This document shows positions 49,031-61,825 of a stretch of 64,000 bases of DNA, piece by piece. Position numbers and translations under genes: made by a program. The notes under the pieces were generated by a model. That model saw only the letters and a program-made list of their open reading frames with translations. It searched no databases and was not told where the DNA came from. The DNA is taken from positions 6,807,072 through 6,871,071 of the forward strand of contig CM076659.1 in the NCBI GenBank assembly GCA_038496675.1. Direction: 5' to 3'. The first letter of the stretch is position 1, and each line of letters starts with the position of its first letter. Origin of the DNA: Rachycentron canadum. Lineage: Eukaryota > Chordata > Actinopteri > Carangiformes > Rachycentridae.

Positions 49031-49725
49031 GCCCGCAGCAGAGATTTCCCCTCCCACATGGAGAATCTGCCCTCACCAATCGGCAATAATGGAAACCATA
49101 GTATTTGCACTTTGTACTTTAAAAGAAATGTAAATTCACTTTGTAGAAATAAGGTATTTAAACAGACTGCTGAATCTGTGAATGATGTAGTTAGCTTTTT
49201 ATGTCCTGACAAACAAAAATTATTTAACACATACAATGTATGTGTCCTTTGTGTGTCTAAAAAGTATACTTTTCAGAGTTGTACAAGTTTAAATGTTTGA
49301 TGTTACATTGTTTTCCCTCTTCCCCCATTGTGCTTTTTCCTCTCATATTCATAATGATAAACGGGATAGTTGCTACACGGCTACAATACTTTAGACCACG
49401 CCATCTCTCATTACTGACCTATAAGATCTCTTCCTGTGCCTTGTACAGCAGTTTGAAAAATGTCCTACATAAACACCCATCATAAAACATGTTCACATGT
49501 ATTCATGTTCATTAGAAATAAAGAACTCTTTTATACATTTTGTGCCCTGAGTCTGTCGGTCTTAATGTGTCAAAGACGGTTCATTAGGTCGGTGAATTCC
49601 TTTATTTTTCTCTGATCCAGTTATTCCTCTACATTTTCCTTCTTGTTATAGAAATGCTGTAATGTCTTTGCCATTTCGTGTTTTCTTGCTACATCTTTAA
49701 TAAAACACCTTGTTGACACAGCCTT
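49031..49725 (+). other. smoc2: smoc2 3' UTR with two polyadenylation signals
   Basis: AATAAA occurs at 49517-49522 and again at 49699-49704, each in a T-rich downstream context. This gives a 3' UTR of roughly 0.5 or 0.7 kb after the TAA at 49028-49030. Which one is used cannot be told. Confidence 0.6.
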
Positions 49726-51597
49726 GGAGAGCCAAGTATTAGTCACACATAGCAAAGGTCATGTATCATCCCATTTTCAGACAACATGCCAGTTCCCCCG
49801 AGGCAACATTTTAGACTGGGGAAGAGCGGATGGTACTTGTGTCTGTTCTCGTCACTGATTTCCCACGTTGACTGAGGACAGATAAATGGACCAATCTCAG
49901 CTGTGTGTCGTATGACTGCCCATTAAAAGGGCGTTATGTGAGCCAGTGCTTGTGTGTGTGAATGTGTATTTGCATAAGGTATACTTACATGCATACAGCC
50001 ACTATATGAACCCTTGAACAGTCGTGAGGTTTGAATAGATTCTTTCTTACCAACATACAGTGCAGTGCAGCCTATATACATTACAATACTGTACGTTGTT
50101 TCTGTCTGATTATGTTGGGGCTACTAAGTGGTAAGCTATGGCTTTTCACACACAAAGTCCTCTATAGGGCTGAGCAACTGACCTCAGACTGACCTGCTCA
50201 CTCAGGCTAAGCCTCTAATTTATGATTAACACATCAGTCTCCTTTCTGCGATATAATCCAGCCCAATGGTCTGGTTTTAACACCCCAGGGGAACACAGAG
50301 GAGAGATTATGACTGTCTGCTCTAAGATGGTGGATTAGAGATGGATAACCTATGGCCTTCTAAAGCACTTTCTCCTTACACAGCAACGGAAAAGCTGAAT
50401 CTGAAGCAACAAATCCAAAAGTAGCAGGGATATATGTTTTTATCCCCCAGAAAATCCCAGATCATAAATGCACTGCTAACTAAGCCTTTATATGCGTCTA
50501 ATGTAATTTATATGCTTATATGCTTGCTTAGATACAGTCTTCTAATTATAAACTCACAATTCGGCTCCATCTTTTTTCAACATCCCTAATTTCCCCCCGT
50601 GTTCCTGGCCTAAATCTCTGAAGGTGATGTTAGCGGCATGCCCAGATCAACATTTGCTTTTCTCAAACAGCCATGTAATCTGTTAATGTGGCTGTGCTGG
50701 TTACAGGTGTAGCAGCGCAGAAGCTACATCTTACTGCAGCTCTCCTCATCCAACAAACTCATCAACCTTCACCTAAACCTCTAGCCAAGCCCTCGACTGT
50801 AGCTGAAGCTCCGATCTCCACCCGACACAATGCTAAAGCCTTGTCATGTGTGATTTCAGCTCCCCTGGGCTGAGATGCACGTAAACACCTTTTACGATTT
50901 GGCCTCATGTCAAGGCATGGATTTGCGAATATGTTTCCCTGATGGCTTGGACTCCTGCCTGAACTGATGGAGTAGCTGAAGAAAAGCATCCAAACCTTCT
51001 GGCCCGGTTACCAGCACCTTCTCACGATTGGCAAGGCTTCCCCCCTCTCCTTCTCCTCAGTCCTGCTTCCTCACTTCTCTCACTCACACATGCACAAACA
51101 CACTCCCTGAGCACAGAGATACCATTGAGCGGGATTTGTGGGCACAGTTTGTATGCTTTAATGGGCAAGAGGAGGCACCCGATCTCACCACTGGCAGGCC
51201 CTGCGGCTGTGGACTCATGAAGAAATTACTGTCAAAAGCCATCATGGCTTTAATAGCCTCTGGCCCCACTGCGGCTTCCCCCTGGCCCTTGGAGGGGCTC
51301 TGGTCCATGGGTAAACAGAGTGAGGACGGCCTGCACCCTGGGACTCTCTCTTGCTCTCTTACTGCTTCCCCTGGTGTGGCCCAAACACCCCAGCAGTCCA
51401 GCCAGCACCGCAGGACACAGCCAGTCATTACACTCAAGAAAATTAATTGCTAGAAGAGGTGTGACTTTTTAATGGGTGCAAAAGAAAAGTAAGTGTTAAG
51501 TGTTGTATGGGTCCAGCTGCTCTTACACAAGGAGCCTTCTCGAATAATTTATCTCCCCTTTAGAGGGATTTTATTTGTTGTGAGTAAGCAATAGTTG

Positions 51598-52122
51598 TAC
51601 ATTTTAGGAAATATGCAGATTTGCCTCCAAGATAAATAATTAAATTGATATCACTTTCCTAGCAATACAGTAAATACGAAGCGACAGCCAGCAGCTGGTT
51701 AGTTTCGAGTGGAAAGACGGCAAACGGACAAAAAGCTAAAGTGGGTTTGTCCAAAGGCAACAAAATTCAGCAATCAGCACTTTCAAAACTTATATCTCAC
51801 TCATTTAATCCACACAAAAAAAACAAAAGTGATAATAGTCTTTTACAGGAGGTTACATGTGTGATTTCTTATGTTTGCAGCCAACAGTTAGTTATCGCTC
51901 TTGGCTTCGAAATACTTCCACAATTAAACCTGGCAAAAAAACCCACAGCTTTTTAAAAATGATTTCACACTTTTGGTTTTGTATGGATTAAAAAAAATGT
52001 GATAAAGATTAATTTAGAGAGCTTTAAATGTGCTGGTAGGGTGTTTTTTTGTTTGTTTTTTTTTTACTAAAGACAAAGCCAGATTAGCTGTTCTCACCAA
52101 TTTCCAGAGCATGCTAACCCTA
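51598..52122. repeat. Two inverted degenerate copies of repeat family A
   Basis: A plus-oriented copy begins ATTTTAGGAAATATGC (51602) and includes GTTTGTCCAAAGGCAACAAA (near 51746) and TTTAATCCACACAAAA. From about 51960 related wording reappears on the opposite strand (ACACTTTTGGTTTTGTATGG, then GTGCTGGTAGGGTGTTTTT, then AAAGCCAGATTAGCTGTTC near 52073-52091). The two halves thus face each other like a fold-back element. Confidence 0.55.
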
Positions 52123-53095
52123 CAGAAGTGAGGGTAGCATCAGTCTTGTTAATTACTGTCCACAACAAAGTGAATAAACCAAAATGTAGAATTTTTCTTT
52201 TAAAGCAAACACAGCCAAACTAGGTGGAAAAATGTGACGTAATGTCGCCTACTTTCTGATGATACCAACCATCTGTTTAAACCAAGCAGCTGATTCCTCC
52301 TCAGCGTGTCAAATACGCAGCATCTGCTGTTGCTGTCCAGACGGTTATATCAGCCTTCCTTAGCTGAGATGGACACAAACAGCATTAGTCGTTCTTGCCA
52401 AGCAGCCAACTGAGCAAGATTAAATGTTCTGCTTGAGAGAGAGAGAGAGAAAGGAGAGAGAGTGTATGGAGTGTCAAAGGAAAACTGAAGGAAACGTCGT
52501 CTTCTTCGCTCGTAGAGTGAATTGTGCAGCTTTTCTCATTTATGTGTTCCAGCGGAATGGGGCAGCTGCCAAGTGAGGATCTGGGCTGACATCAGAATTT
52601 CCCGGGGTGATAAAGAGACTCTTGTTTGAATCACAGTTAATAGACAGTGGGAGAGAGTGATATGGGCAATTAGAAGAGCGAAATTTCCAGTAGACAAGAG
52701 ACAGTTGTGTATGTGTGCATGGCCTTCACACCTACAAACACCCACTAATTATGCACAGAAGAGACACAGTGGATACAGAGAATGTGTAACACATGCAGCA
52801 CGTGAATTATACTGACTTTAAATTAACAGTCTTTACAATGTATTCTGTGTTCTTGTAGCTTTTTCCCTCCTAAACAAGCCTGCAGATCTGCACATAACAA
52901 TATTTGCTTTCATACTTGAATATTTGGGGGGATTAAAACCACTGGGTCTGGGAGCTGGAGGGAGGTTGTGCATGTGGGGGGTACTCGTCCTTTAATCACA
53001 TTCTCACAGCGTCTACCTTTGACATAGCGGTATCCCATTTGAGCCTGACCAGGGCTGAGAGCGAGAGCCGCAAGGAAGGGTGAGCAACGATCGGT

Positions 53096-53098
<3 letters not shown>

Positions 53099-53130
<32 letters not shown>
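53099..53130. repeat. (GA)n microsatellite
   Basis: About 16 GA units in intergenic DNA, with G-rich simple sequence on both sides (53155-53200 and 53325-53375). Confidence 0.95.
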
Positions 53131-53132
<2 letters not shown>

Positions 53133-54519
53133 TGTGAGGCAATGAGGGGTACTGGAGGCTGGGGAGGAGGTAGTGGTGTTGGTGGTGGGACGGGGGGTTG
53201 GTCTGTCGGGCCTAAACTCAAGGGATTAATGGGGTGACTTCTCCTCTGGAATGTTCCACTGACAGTCAAGACCCGCCCACCCACAGCTGCCTGCTACAGA
53301 CAGGTGCACGGCCGAGGTGAGGCTGGTGGTGGGTGGGTGGGTGGATGGGTGAGAGAGGGAGAGAGACAGGGTGGATGAGGTGGTGAGGAGGAAAACAGAC
53401 TTCCAAACATACACACAGACTGATGAGTATATCAATAAACAATTTGGCCAAAGATCCTCTCTGGAGCATTTCAAAACATCCATCAACCTCTGCCGTGGCA
53501 TGGAGAGATTACACCATAAAAAGAAAGGAACAGATACCGGTGTAAGGATTATTTCAGAGTTCAAAACAACAACTTGAGGTTTACATGCTAACGGGTCATG
53601 ATTTAGAGATTTGAGATTTGATTTAAATGCCCACAAACACCACGCTATGTAGACTAAGAGTCAGCTGAATCTGCGGTCTGGTAATGTGGAAAACCAACAC
53701 TGAGTCTCCCTGAACAAGCAAAATGAGGAAGTTACAGGTCGACCTCACACACAAACCTCCAGAACAATACCTGCGTATCTCTGTCCAGTCATTTCATCAA
53801 TGTGCTGTGTACAAAGCAGCCGTAGTAGCATTTGATAACACTCTGAACAGTAGGTGAATTCATTTGTCCTGCCATAATTTATGTTTGGGAATGTACGAGA
53901 GCTTGCCCATACTTGCTGTGTAGTGTTAAGTATTACTCTGCAGAAATGGAAGACAAAGGATTAATTTTCCTCACAATTATTTCCATGTTGCATCAATTTC
54001 ATGTCAGTAAATGCACCACAGTCTTAGTAACATCCTCAGGTTGTGTCAAGTAGAAACAAAAGACAATAAACACTGCCGCTGAGCTACAACAATCCCGTGT
54101 TCAGAAGTGAGGAAAAATCCCTCATATGTTTCCCTTTGAAGCCGGTGGGATTCCTGTAGGTAGCACGAATGTGCTTCTAAGATGTTTGATTGATAGAGGG
54201 TCTGTGAAATCTGACTCTTTGTTTTGCTCTGTCTTTGGTGACCTGCCCTGTCATGCCTTGTTTTGAGAAGCAGGTAGTCTATCCAAACACGGATAGGTGA
54301 ACACCGGGGGACAACACACCGCTCAGGTGGCAGGAATTGAGTCTGTGAGAGGTCAAAGGTGATGGAGACAGGTCATTCTGGCATCCAGGTGGATGCTCTG
54401 GGGGAACGCCAAGGACTTTTGATTCCTAAATTTCCAGCAGGAAAAAGAAGAAAACAATGGTAAGGTGTAAATTATTTCTACACTCTTGCACATAAATGAA
54501 GCTGTACAATGTCAGTGTG

Positions 54520-54985
54520 TCAATAACTCCACCCCTTTGGTTTAGAAATACTATATGTCAAACAACTAATGGCTGGATTGTCATCAAATTGTGTATAAAC
54601 ATTTATGACCCCCAGAGGATGACTCCCATTGACTTTGGTGACCCTTTGACTTATTTATAGCATCACAAGCAGGTCAAATTTTTCTCTTTTGTAGAATTCC
54701 TCATCATCATCTTCATCAAAATTTTTGTTCTGACATTCATGTTCCCCAGCTGATGAGTCCTCAGCTGACCTTGTTGGGTAATCCTTTAACTTCTCCTCTA
54801 GTACCCACATGATGCTGACATTGGTGGTTGTGGGTGAACTGTCTCGTCAACAAATGGATACATGTATTTTAAAATGTCAGGGTTAAATCCTGATTCCCAA
54901 ACCTTTCCTCTAGCACCATTGTCAATGTGTCCAGTAATATACCTGCAAAAATAATGACATTCACTGATATTGATGCTTGTTAGAA
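54520..54985 (+). repeat. Degenerate copy of a teleost interspersed repeat (family C)
   Basis: Contains, in order, GGCTGGATTGTCATCAAATT, ATGACCCCCAGAGGATGA, GACTTTGGTGACCCTTTGAC, ATCACAAGCAGGTCAAATTT, and near the end ACCTGCAAAAATAATGACAT. This is a series I recognise from a frequent fish repeat. A piece that appears to be the opposite end of the same family lies in reverse orientation at 63085-63300. Recognition is from memory and the class is uncertain. Confidence 0.55.
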
Positions 54986-56702
54986 AATCTTAGCTCACAG
55001 AGTGACAGAGCCATTCCAGTTGCTCTTAGTCCTGTTACATGGTATATGATTACCATTTGTGTGTTAATTCTTTTAGTAGTTTACTGTTTTTAATTATCAC
55101 TTTTTACATTTTTGTCCTCGTTTCCAAATACGAATCAAATTGCAATGACCACATTTATCTATTGAAAGCAATAAGGTTCCTACTTACACATAAACTTGCC
55201 AAGCAGCCAAAAAACAGACAGGAAATGAAAAGATCTCCACACCTGGATCAGGTTCAGTGATCCTTCCTTTAAGTACTCAGTACTAAGTTTTCTGTATTAT
55301 AAAACTCAGGCTACTTCAAATCTATGGTGCCTTAGAGACTTTGCAATTATACAGGATGGATTTTCAGTTGGCCACAGTAGTGAGGAAGATGGTGTTGACA
55401 AAGCAGGTGTGTCTCTGCCACCCCACCATCCAGGCTGTTTTGGGCAGATCATCCAGGCATGTGTGCAGACCACCAGGCAAGGCTTTGTACTTTCCCCTGG
55501 AAGAGTCAGACTGCTGAGCTCCAGCTTTGCACAAGTCCGGGACAAAGCAGCAACTCATCACATTACTCTCCTTTAGTCACTCACTGCTCATAATCAGAAA
55601 AGCATATAAGTAAATTAACAGATCACTAAATCACACGACTCGCAAAAAAGCCAGATGTAACAGGAAAGCAACTTGACAGGCCAACAATAAACACATCACA
55701 TGAATCTTTTTCTCATTAATCCCCCATAACTCCACATCTGCAACTGAAGTATGGTGCCCTCTATTGAAAGATTATCTCTCTGCTTTAACAGTGGAGCAGT
55801 TTTCAATGGGCTTGAGTCAAACTCCAATTATTCTAAAATATCAATTTACCCATATTCTAGCTTGTCACATGAATCCTAGATTTAATATATCTGAGTAAGA
55901 CAGTGAACATATATCTTCCTGTTGCCCTGTTCTTCTTCCTCTCTGCCTCTGCATATGGTTCTCATCCTGTTCCAATCTTCCTCTCTTGTTTTGTCTTTTG
56001 TGAGTAAGATGATTCAATGATTTACTAGATCTACCGAATGCAGCAAAAGTTACAAATCTTGAAGGCCTTGTGGTCACATTGTTCAAACATGGGGAGCAGT
56101 CAGCCGCTGTAATCCATGCTGAAATGCCCCTGAAAGAGTCTCTTGTTGCTGCCCTCCTTCCCCTCCACCGCCTGCAAAACGTTAGAAGTCAGGTTATGTG
56201 AATGTCCAGTGTCAGAGGGCTACTTAAATGGCATTAGTTTTGAATGTCTGTATCAGAGCAAAGACCCACCATTCTCCTTGAAGCTGCCACAGATCTGGGT
56301 GGAGCAGGCCTGAGAGCGGGACTGGGGTTATATGAAGAAACACTGTTGCACCTGGGCAGATTTTGTTACCTTTGGACAGAGCCAGATCAGACCCATTTTC
56401 AGTCATAGCTGAAACTAGCTGGAAAGAGCTTTTTATTTGGTGTTCAGACACAAGTGTATTAGTGTACCAATCAAGACGTTTTGTATCTCCCTCTGAGCCT
56501 CTCCTGTGATTGGTTCACTGTTTTCATTCTGATCATAATCAGTGTAGCCTACTACTGTAGGTTGGTAAAACTTACCTGCAAATGCAAAAGGGATTGGTCA
56601 GTGGGAAAAATGAAAAAATTCTGACAAAAATATTTTCTTTTCTTTCAGAAAAAATCTACTTGTGCCACTGGTCTCTAATGTTACTATCCTTTTCAAGGCT
56701 GT

Positions 56703-57008
56703 GCAATCTATCCATCCCTCCCTGTACCTCTAGGTTGGGGGGCTGGAGCCAATCCCAGTTGACATACGGTGATGGTGGGGTACACCCTGGACAGGTCGCT
56801 GGTCTATAGCAGGGCCAACACATAGAGACATGCATACAACCATTCACGCTCACACTCACTACATGCAATTTAGAGTCACCAATTAATCTAAACCTGCAGG
56901 TCTTTGGACTGTGGGAAGAAGCAGGAAAACCCAGAAAGAACCCATACAGGCACAGGCAGAACATGCAAAACACACAGAAAGGCCCCAGGACCTGGAATCG
57001 AACCCACT
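56703..57008 (+). mobile_element. Teleost interspersed repeat with the 'TCTTTGGACTGTGGGA' core
   Basis: Starts with CTATCCATCCCTCCC, continues GGGCTGGAGCCAATCCCAG, GGGGTACACCCTGGACAGG, CAGGGCCAACACATAGAGAC, TTTAGAGTCACCAATTAA and TCTTTGGACTGTGGGAAGAA, and ends near CTGGAATCGAACCCAC. This motif order is that of one of the most frequent fish interspersed repeats (often assigned to a LINE or LINE-derived 3' end; I am not sure of the class). The copy is fairly complete but diverged. Confidence 0.75.
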
Positions 57009-57009
57009 G

Positions 57010-57239
57010 AATGACAGATTGGTGTTGTTGTTGCTGTGGAGATAGCTAAGGGCTTGTTGTGAGGTCACAAAGTTACGAAAGTCCCGGCGGCTCATTTTAA
57101 GGTGGAGTTTCTGGATATGAGCTGTGTTTCCCCATAGATTGAGTGCATTTTTTACTTTCACAATAAAAAAAGGCCCCTACATCTTCTTTATGAAAAAGAC
57201 ATAAAAATCTCACCTACTACAATATAGCACCTTTAAGAT
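57010..57239. repeat. Second interspersed repeat directly abutting the previous one
   Basis: Includes TTGTTGTGAGGTCACAAAGT, GGCTCATTTTAAGGTGGAG, CATAGATTGAGTGCATTTTT and AATCTCACCTACTACAATAT, ending GCACCTTTAA. The order matches a widespread short fish repeat whose copies end in 'caatatgg(c)acctttaa'. Placement directly against the 56703-57008 element suggests one insertion into or next to the other. Recognition is from memory. Confidence 0.55.
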
Positions 57240-60200
57240 GCATACAGCACAGTTTGACTCCAGGCTTGTTAAATGTCTCTCCCCAGAGACTTCCTCGTCA
57301 TTTTCCTCTACTCCAACAAATAAATAAAATCCAAAACACAAAATATTAATAGTCTTTAAGAGAATGTCCATATGTCAAATGGTGATTGAACTTTGTATTT
57401 AGTTTCGTAAAAGTTAAAAATTGAATGATGCTTTACAAACATATTAAGATATGAAGAACTGCATCCATCATTTTCTACAACCTCTATTATTTGAAGATAA
57501 ACAATGGCTCTTTAATTTCTTGTTACTGTTATGACATGCCATTCATTACTACCCACCAGCAGAATTCACATTCAAAGACCTGCAGAGGTGTGGCCAAGTG
57601 ATGAAACCTCCCTTTAAAGGTGGACAAGGCATGTCAACATATGGCAAAGCATGTTATGACAAATTAGACAAGGCGATTGTGGCACTATCATGGCTTGATG
57701 ATTGCACACAAAGCATTTCTTTGAGAGCTTTTTTTTCTTTACTTGGCCAGGGATTCAGTCACATCCTTTCATAATAGGTCCTGGGGAGCCACTGACACCC
57801 CGACCCACAATCACACATCGCCCTCCACCCCCGTCACTCCCATGCCCCCTCCACCACCATCCTTGTCAAAGGCTTAGCGTGATCTGTGGACAGATGAAGG
57901 GGAAAATGTGATTTTGAAGAAAAAAATGAGGAAAAGAAAAAATGTAAGAAGCCAGTGAAGTGTGATGGAACTGAGAGTAGCACTGAGTTCAAGTGCTGAT
58001 GGAACCGGGCCATTATGAATCAAACAAAAAGCCTGTTTCACCCCATAATTCAACACATTTCATTGAGTACAGCGCACTAAGCCATGAGAGAAAAGAAATC
58101 CTACTGTTAAAGAAGGAGGTGTTGCACAGTTTGGTTGAGGTCACATACATTTTGGAGCCTTTCTTATAGTATTTTTTCTGCCAACATGACAGGAGAGAAT
58201 AAAAGTCATGGTAATTTTTTTTCAAGCTGCTGCTGGTTCCTGACTTTAGAGAGAGAAACATAGAAAAAAAAAAGTGCTGGCTGGGGGAAGGGGAGGTGGT
58301 GGGTGAGGGGGTGATGAGGATGAAAGATGTGTTGTTGAAGGAGACAGCATCCGAGGTGTCAAAGCAAACAGGACTAAGCAGAGGGGCCACAGGTGTTCAG
58401 TCTGCTTGCTTGACTGCAGACAGGCTGCGGCAGAGACAGCCCTAAGCGCCCCGCGTGCATACCACACAGCCGTATGCCCTGCAGGACTCTCTCTGACTGG
58501 CCTCCTCCATCCACCAGGATTTGTTGCACGAGCAAAGGGGGGAAAAAAAGAAAAGAAACAACAAACGTTGTTTTAAAGTTCAGCTCTCTAAAAATGACAC
58601 ATTACAACAGACAGAAAAAATGTGACAGGCCATTTTCCATTAACTTCAAAATGTGTCCTATAAATATAATAAAGGGATTTAAGATTATTTGGTTCCTAAT
58701 TCAGAAATAGGTCACACTGTTTCGCTTTGAAGCTCTGTCATCAGTAAGTTTTCCTATTTGTAGCAGGAGAGCACTTGAAATTTTTAATCAGCTTTACTTG
58801 ATGACAGATGATGTCCTTTGGAAGTATCCGTGAGGCTCAACTGCAGCAATGCAGCAGTGATAGTGCAACCTGTCTCTGCCTTATTCTTGACTCAACCTTT
58901 GTCACCTTTGTCAGACACATTTAGTGATTTTTGCTCTGCAGACCTTTACAATGATTTCTCTCCCTCTCTCTCACACTTCATCTTTTTCTCACTGCCACAC
59001 TGCACCCCCTCCCCTATCCCACCTCCTCCCTCTGAGGATAAGCTGTGGTTGGGCCCTGACATCCCAAGTAATTTACTAAGTCAACACAGAGTGAAGAGGG
59101 CCCGTGTGCTGCAGAGAAAGCCCCTCTATGCAACAGCCATGGTCCCTGAGGAGGCATGGCACACCACAGCACAAGGCTGCCATGCTGGGAGTCTTGTAAA
59201 AAAAAATAAAAAGAATAGAGAAGTATTAATAAATGTGTATTTAGAATAGAATTTTAAATAGGTAGTAAATGCATATGTCTTAAATACTTTCTGATCCACA
59301 TGAGTGAATAGTTTATCAAACATTTCTTATTAGTTTCATTTCTTATGGGGTTTGCTATGAGTTTTCATCATATCCTGTATATTTAGTAAATGCACAGTGA
59401 TTGTGTTCAACATTTGATCCTAATGTTTATCTGCTCTTCATCACACCTGGTTTCCCTGGTTTAGTACCTGATGTGAATTCATTGGAAGCCCTTTTTTATT
59501 ACTGCAGTGAAATAAATAAAAAAGTCAAGTTAAAAAAGATTTGGTCTGCTTATGTTTTCTATATTTTCTATGATATATACTCTGAGTCTGTACCCTGCAC
59601 AGTATTCATACTTACAATTACAATCTGCTCTTTGGGCACAACTTTGATGGTGCAAATCTTTATAAAAAAATATCCTGGCATGTCTTCTTAACAGCATCAG
59701 AGACAGGAAGTATAACCTCACTCATGAAATTGCACAGTCATATTCAAAGTGAAGAAATTATAAACTCATTAAGATACAGTCAACTCCAGGTACATACACC
59801 ACATGGACATGGATGTCCACGCATGCTTGTTCAGGTGCAGCACTCCACTCTCGCTGCAGGCTGCTCCTTGTAAAGGGGCCTTGGTAATCACTGTGTTTGC
59901 TCTTCCATTAGGCCGCTCTTCAGATGTGAGGGCTACCTGGGCCCGTTCACTCCCAGAGGAGAGCTTTTCACTCCTCTCCAAAATGCATTATGAAGAATTA
60001 GTCACATAAACACCTGCAAATTAAGAGTCAGCCTCAGAAACTCATCAAACAGAGTCAAACTGCAAGTTTACCATCCACTCAAATGTCCATCTCTGCACTC
60101 ACTCTATATAGTTTGAATCTCTGAATGACCTTTACTCTCTCTTCTTTTGGTGACTAGAGTCAAAGTACCTATGAGCAAGGCACTGAACAATGTTGCCCCT

Positions 60201-61694
60201 GTACAGCTGTTCAGCAACAACAGCAGTGTTTGTACTGGGAAGCTCCCAGGTGTAATTATACAAAAAGTGAGGCAAGGTGCTGCTGAAAAAGTGCATGCTC
60301 GCTCAGCAATCCCTTCCCTTAGATAAATAAATGTTTAAGAAGTAGTTTATTTCCTGAGAACCAATAGCTTTGGCTTGACTTGTTCTCAGTTTGTCTTCAT
60401 TTTCAACAGAGCACAAAGAGACTTGTTCTGAATCAGTGGCAAAACCCATGCAGGTGTTTACTTCTGATTATTTTTTAAGATAATCCACTTGGGTTTGCCT
60501 GCAGCGTCACTGAGGTGAACACAGATGCTCCAGCCACAGTTGTGTGTTGTGCAGTGTGGGGCCATCGCTGCAGATGTTCACAAGAGGTGGATTAGGGAGA
60601 TACAGGCATTCACGGGGAGGTGATGGAGCTTTCAACAATGAGAGCCCTGAGAATTTACTGCCAGGCTCACCGTGGACAGAAGAATGGGCTGCTTCACGGG
60701 AGAGAGTGAGCTTTATGCAATGACGGACGATGAGTCAAGAGGAACCCCGTCCTGAACCCAGCGCGGAATGTTTCATTTACAGTCACCCACATGGACACCC
60801 GGCCTGTGGCTCGTCTGCCAAGACACAAGAGGGATGGGGATTTCAAACAGTGTAGATAATTCAGAGCTCAAACTTCCCCCACTGCATAAAGGTCTACATG
60901 CACTCAGACAGAAAGGCACTACCCACTCTCTCTCACTTTGTCTTCCCTTCCCACACTCTCAGTGCCTCGCTGTTATCTCACCGTCTCCGTCTCTATCCTC
61001 TGCCAGCGATTTGTCATCTTTAAATGATTCCGCCTAGAGAATTCCAAAGCAAAATAAAAACAAAACACGACGTGACACCGCTTTTACAGAAATTATTAAA
61101 GCCAACATTTACAGTGTAAGCAAACATGATTTTCCCCCCACAAACGCTTCCTTGTGTGTGTATTTTGTTTAGAGCTTGCACCATACCGTTTCTCAGGTTT
61201 TGAGACAATATTTTGACTGTAGAAATTACAGTATATGAAATGTAATCATTATAGTTGTCAATAAAATAAGGTGTAACGTTCACAGTTGGCACCTGAAGAC
61301 GGAGTTGCGATGCTGCCATGCTGGGATTGAACCCAGCAGAATGAAGGTTTATCTTTATGAAAACATCATAATGTAGATTATGTTGCAACATCTGGCAAAC
61401 ACGAACTGAAATCAGACACTTTGAAAGAGGCATAAACCAAGGCATATTTTTGTAAGTTTAAACTATCCACTTAACCCATCCAGTACAAAATATAGGTTTT
61501 ATGAGTCCTTACAGACAGTATGCTGGGTCCAAGCCCACAATATTAAGGTGAGCACTTGATTTGCTCTCAAGAAAATATCAATGTCCAAGAATTATGGACA
61601 TGGGGCTACATTATGGCTCTTTTTACCTAATGTAGGCTGAGTAAAACCCTGTAGTGTTCAGTGTTGGTCAGTGCTGGGAAGGCTCCTCACTGGG

Positions 61695-61825
61695 CTAGGT
61701 CATGTATAAGCCATGGTCATCAATCACAAACAGCGGGGACTGCGTAGCGACGTGCTGGCGAAAGGAGTTGACGGCTTGACACGACTTGGCCTTCATTGCC
61801 TCCTCGAATTCCAAGCCATCGCTGA
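61695..61825 (-). CDS. Terminal coding exon of an unidentified minus-strand gene
   Basis: On the minus strand a good acceptor (aatcctttcag) at 61826 is followed by 2 nt plus 42 codons and a TAG at 61697-61695. The peptide begins SDGLEFEEAMKAKSC and ends FVIDDHGLYMT. The codons are strongly G/C-ending in an A/T-rich neighbourhood and the frame is open from acceptor to stop, as in a genuine last exon. The rest of the gene should lie at higher coordinates, mostly beyond the window. A 26-nt segment at 62724-62699 has matching splice phase and could be the preceding exon. I do not recognise the protein; it matches none of the human SMOC2 neighbours I can recall. Its 3' UTR would extend left of 61695. 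Confidence 0.6.

Larger units (their letters stand above)
49726..61694. other. Gene-poor intergenic region downstream of smoc2
   Basis: Twelve kilobases in which I can support no coding exon. It holds a (GA)n tract (53099-53130), a fold-back pair of family A repeat copies (51598-52122), a family C copy (54520-54985) and two abutting interspersed repeats (56703-57239). Blocks of non-repetitive, moderately G/C-rich sequence (about 51000-51450 and 60500-60860) could be regulatory. The left part would then contain smoc2 enhancers and the right part the 3' UTR of the minus-strand gene ending at 61695. Confidence 0.5.

Noticed and set aside
55306..55561. Two overlapping minus-strand open frames of 65-79 codons
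   Set aside because: No recognisable domain, no flanking splice sites and no initiation context; could be part of an old repeat.
58818..59249. 143-codon plus-strand open frame
   Set aside because: Mixed low-complexity and A/T-rich ends, no family resemblance, no splice or promoter evidence; likely chance.
61020..61445. 141-codon minus-strand open frame downstream of the terminal exon at 61695
   Set aside because: A/T-rich, no domain; more likely the 3' UTR of the unnamed gene. A GGTTCAATCCC B-box-like motif near 61320-61332 was considered for a tRNA-derived SINE, but no A box was found.
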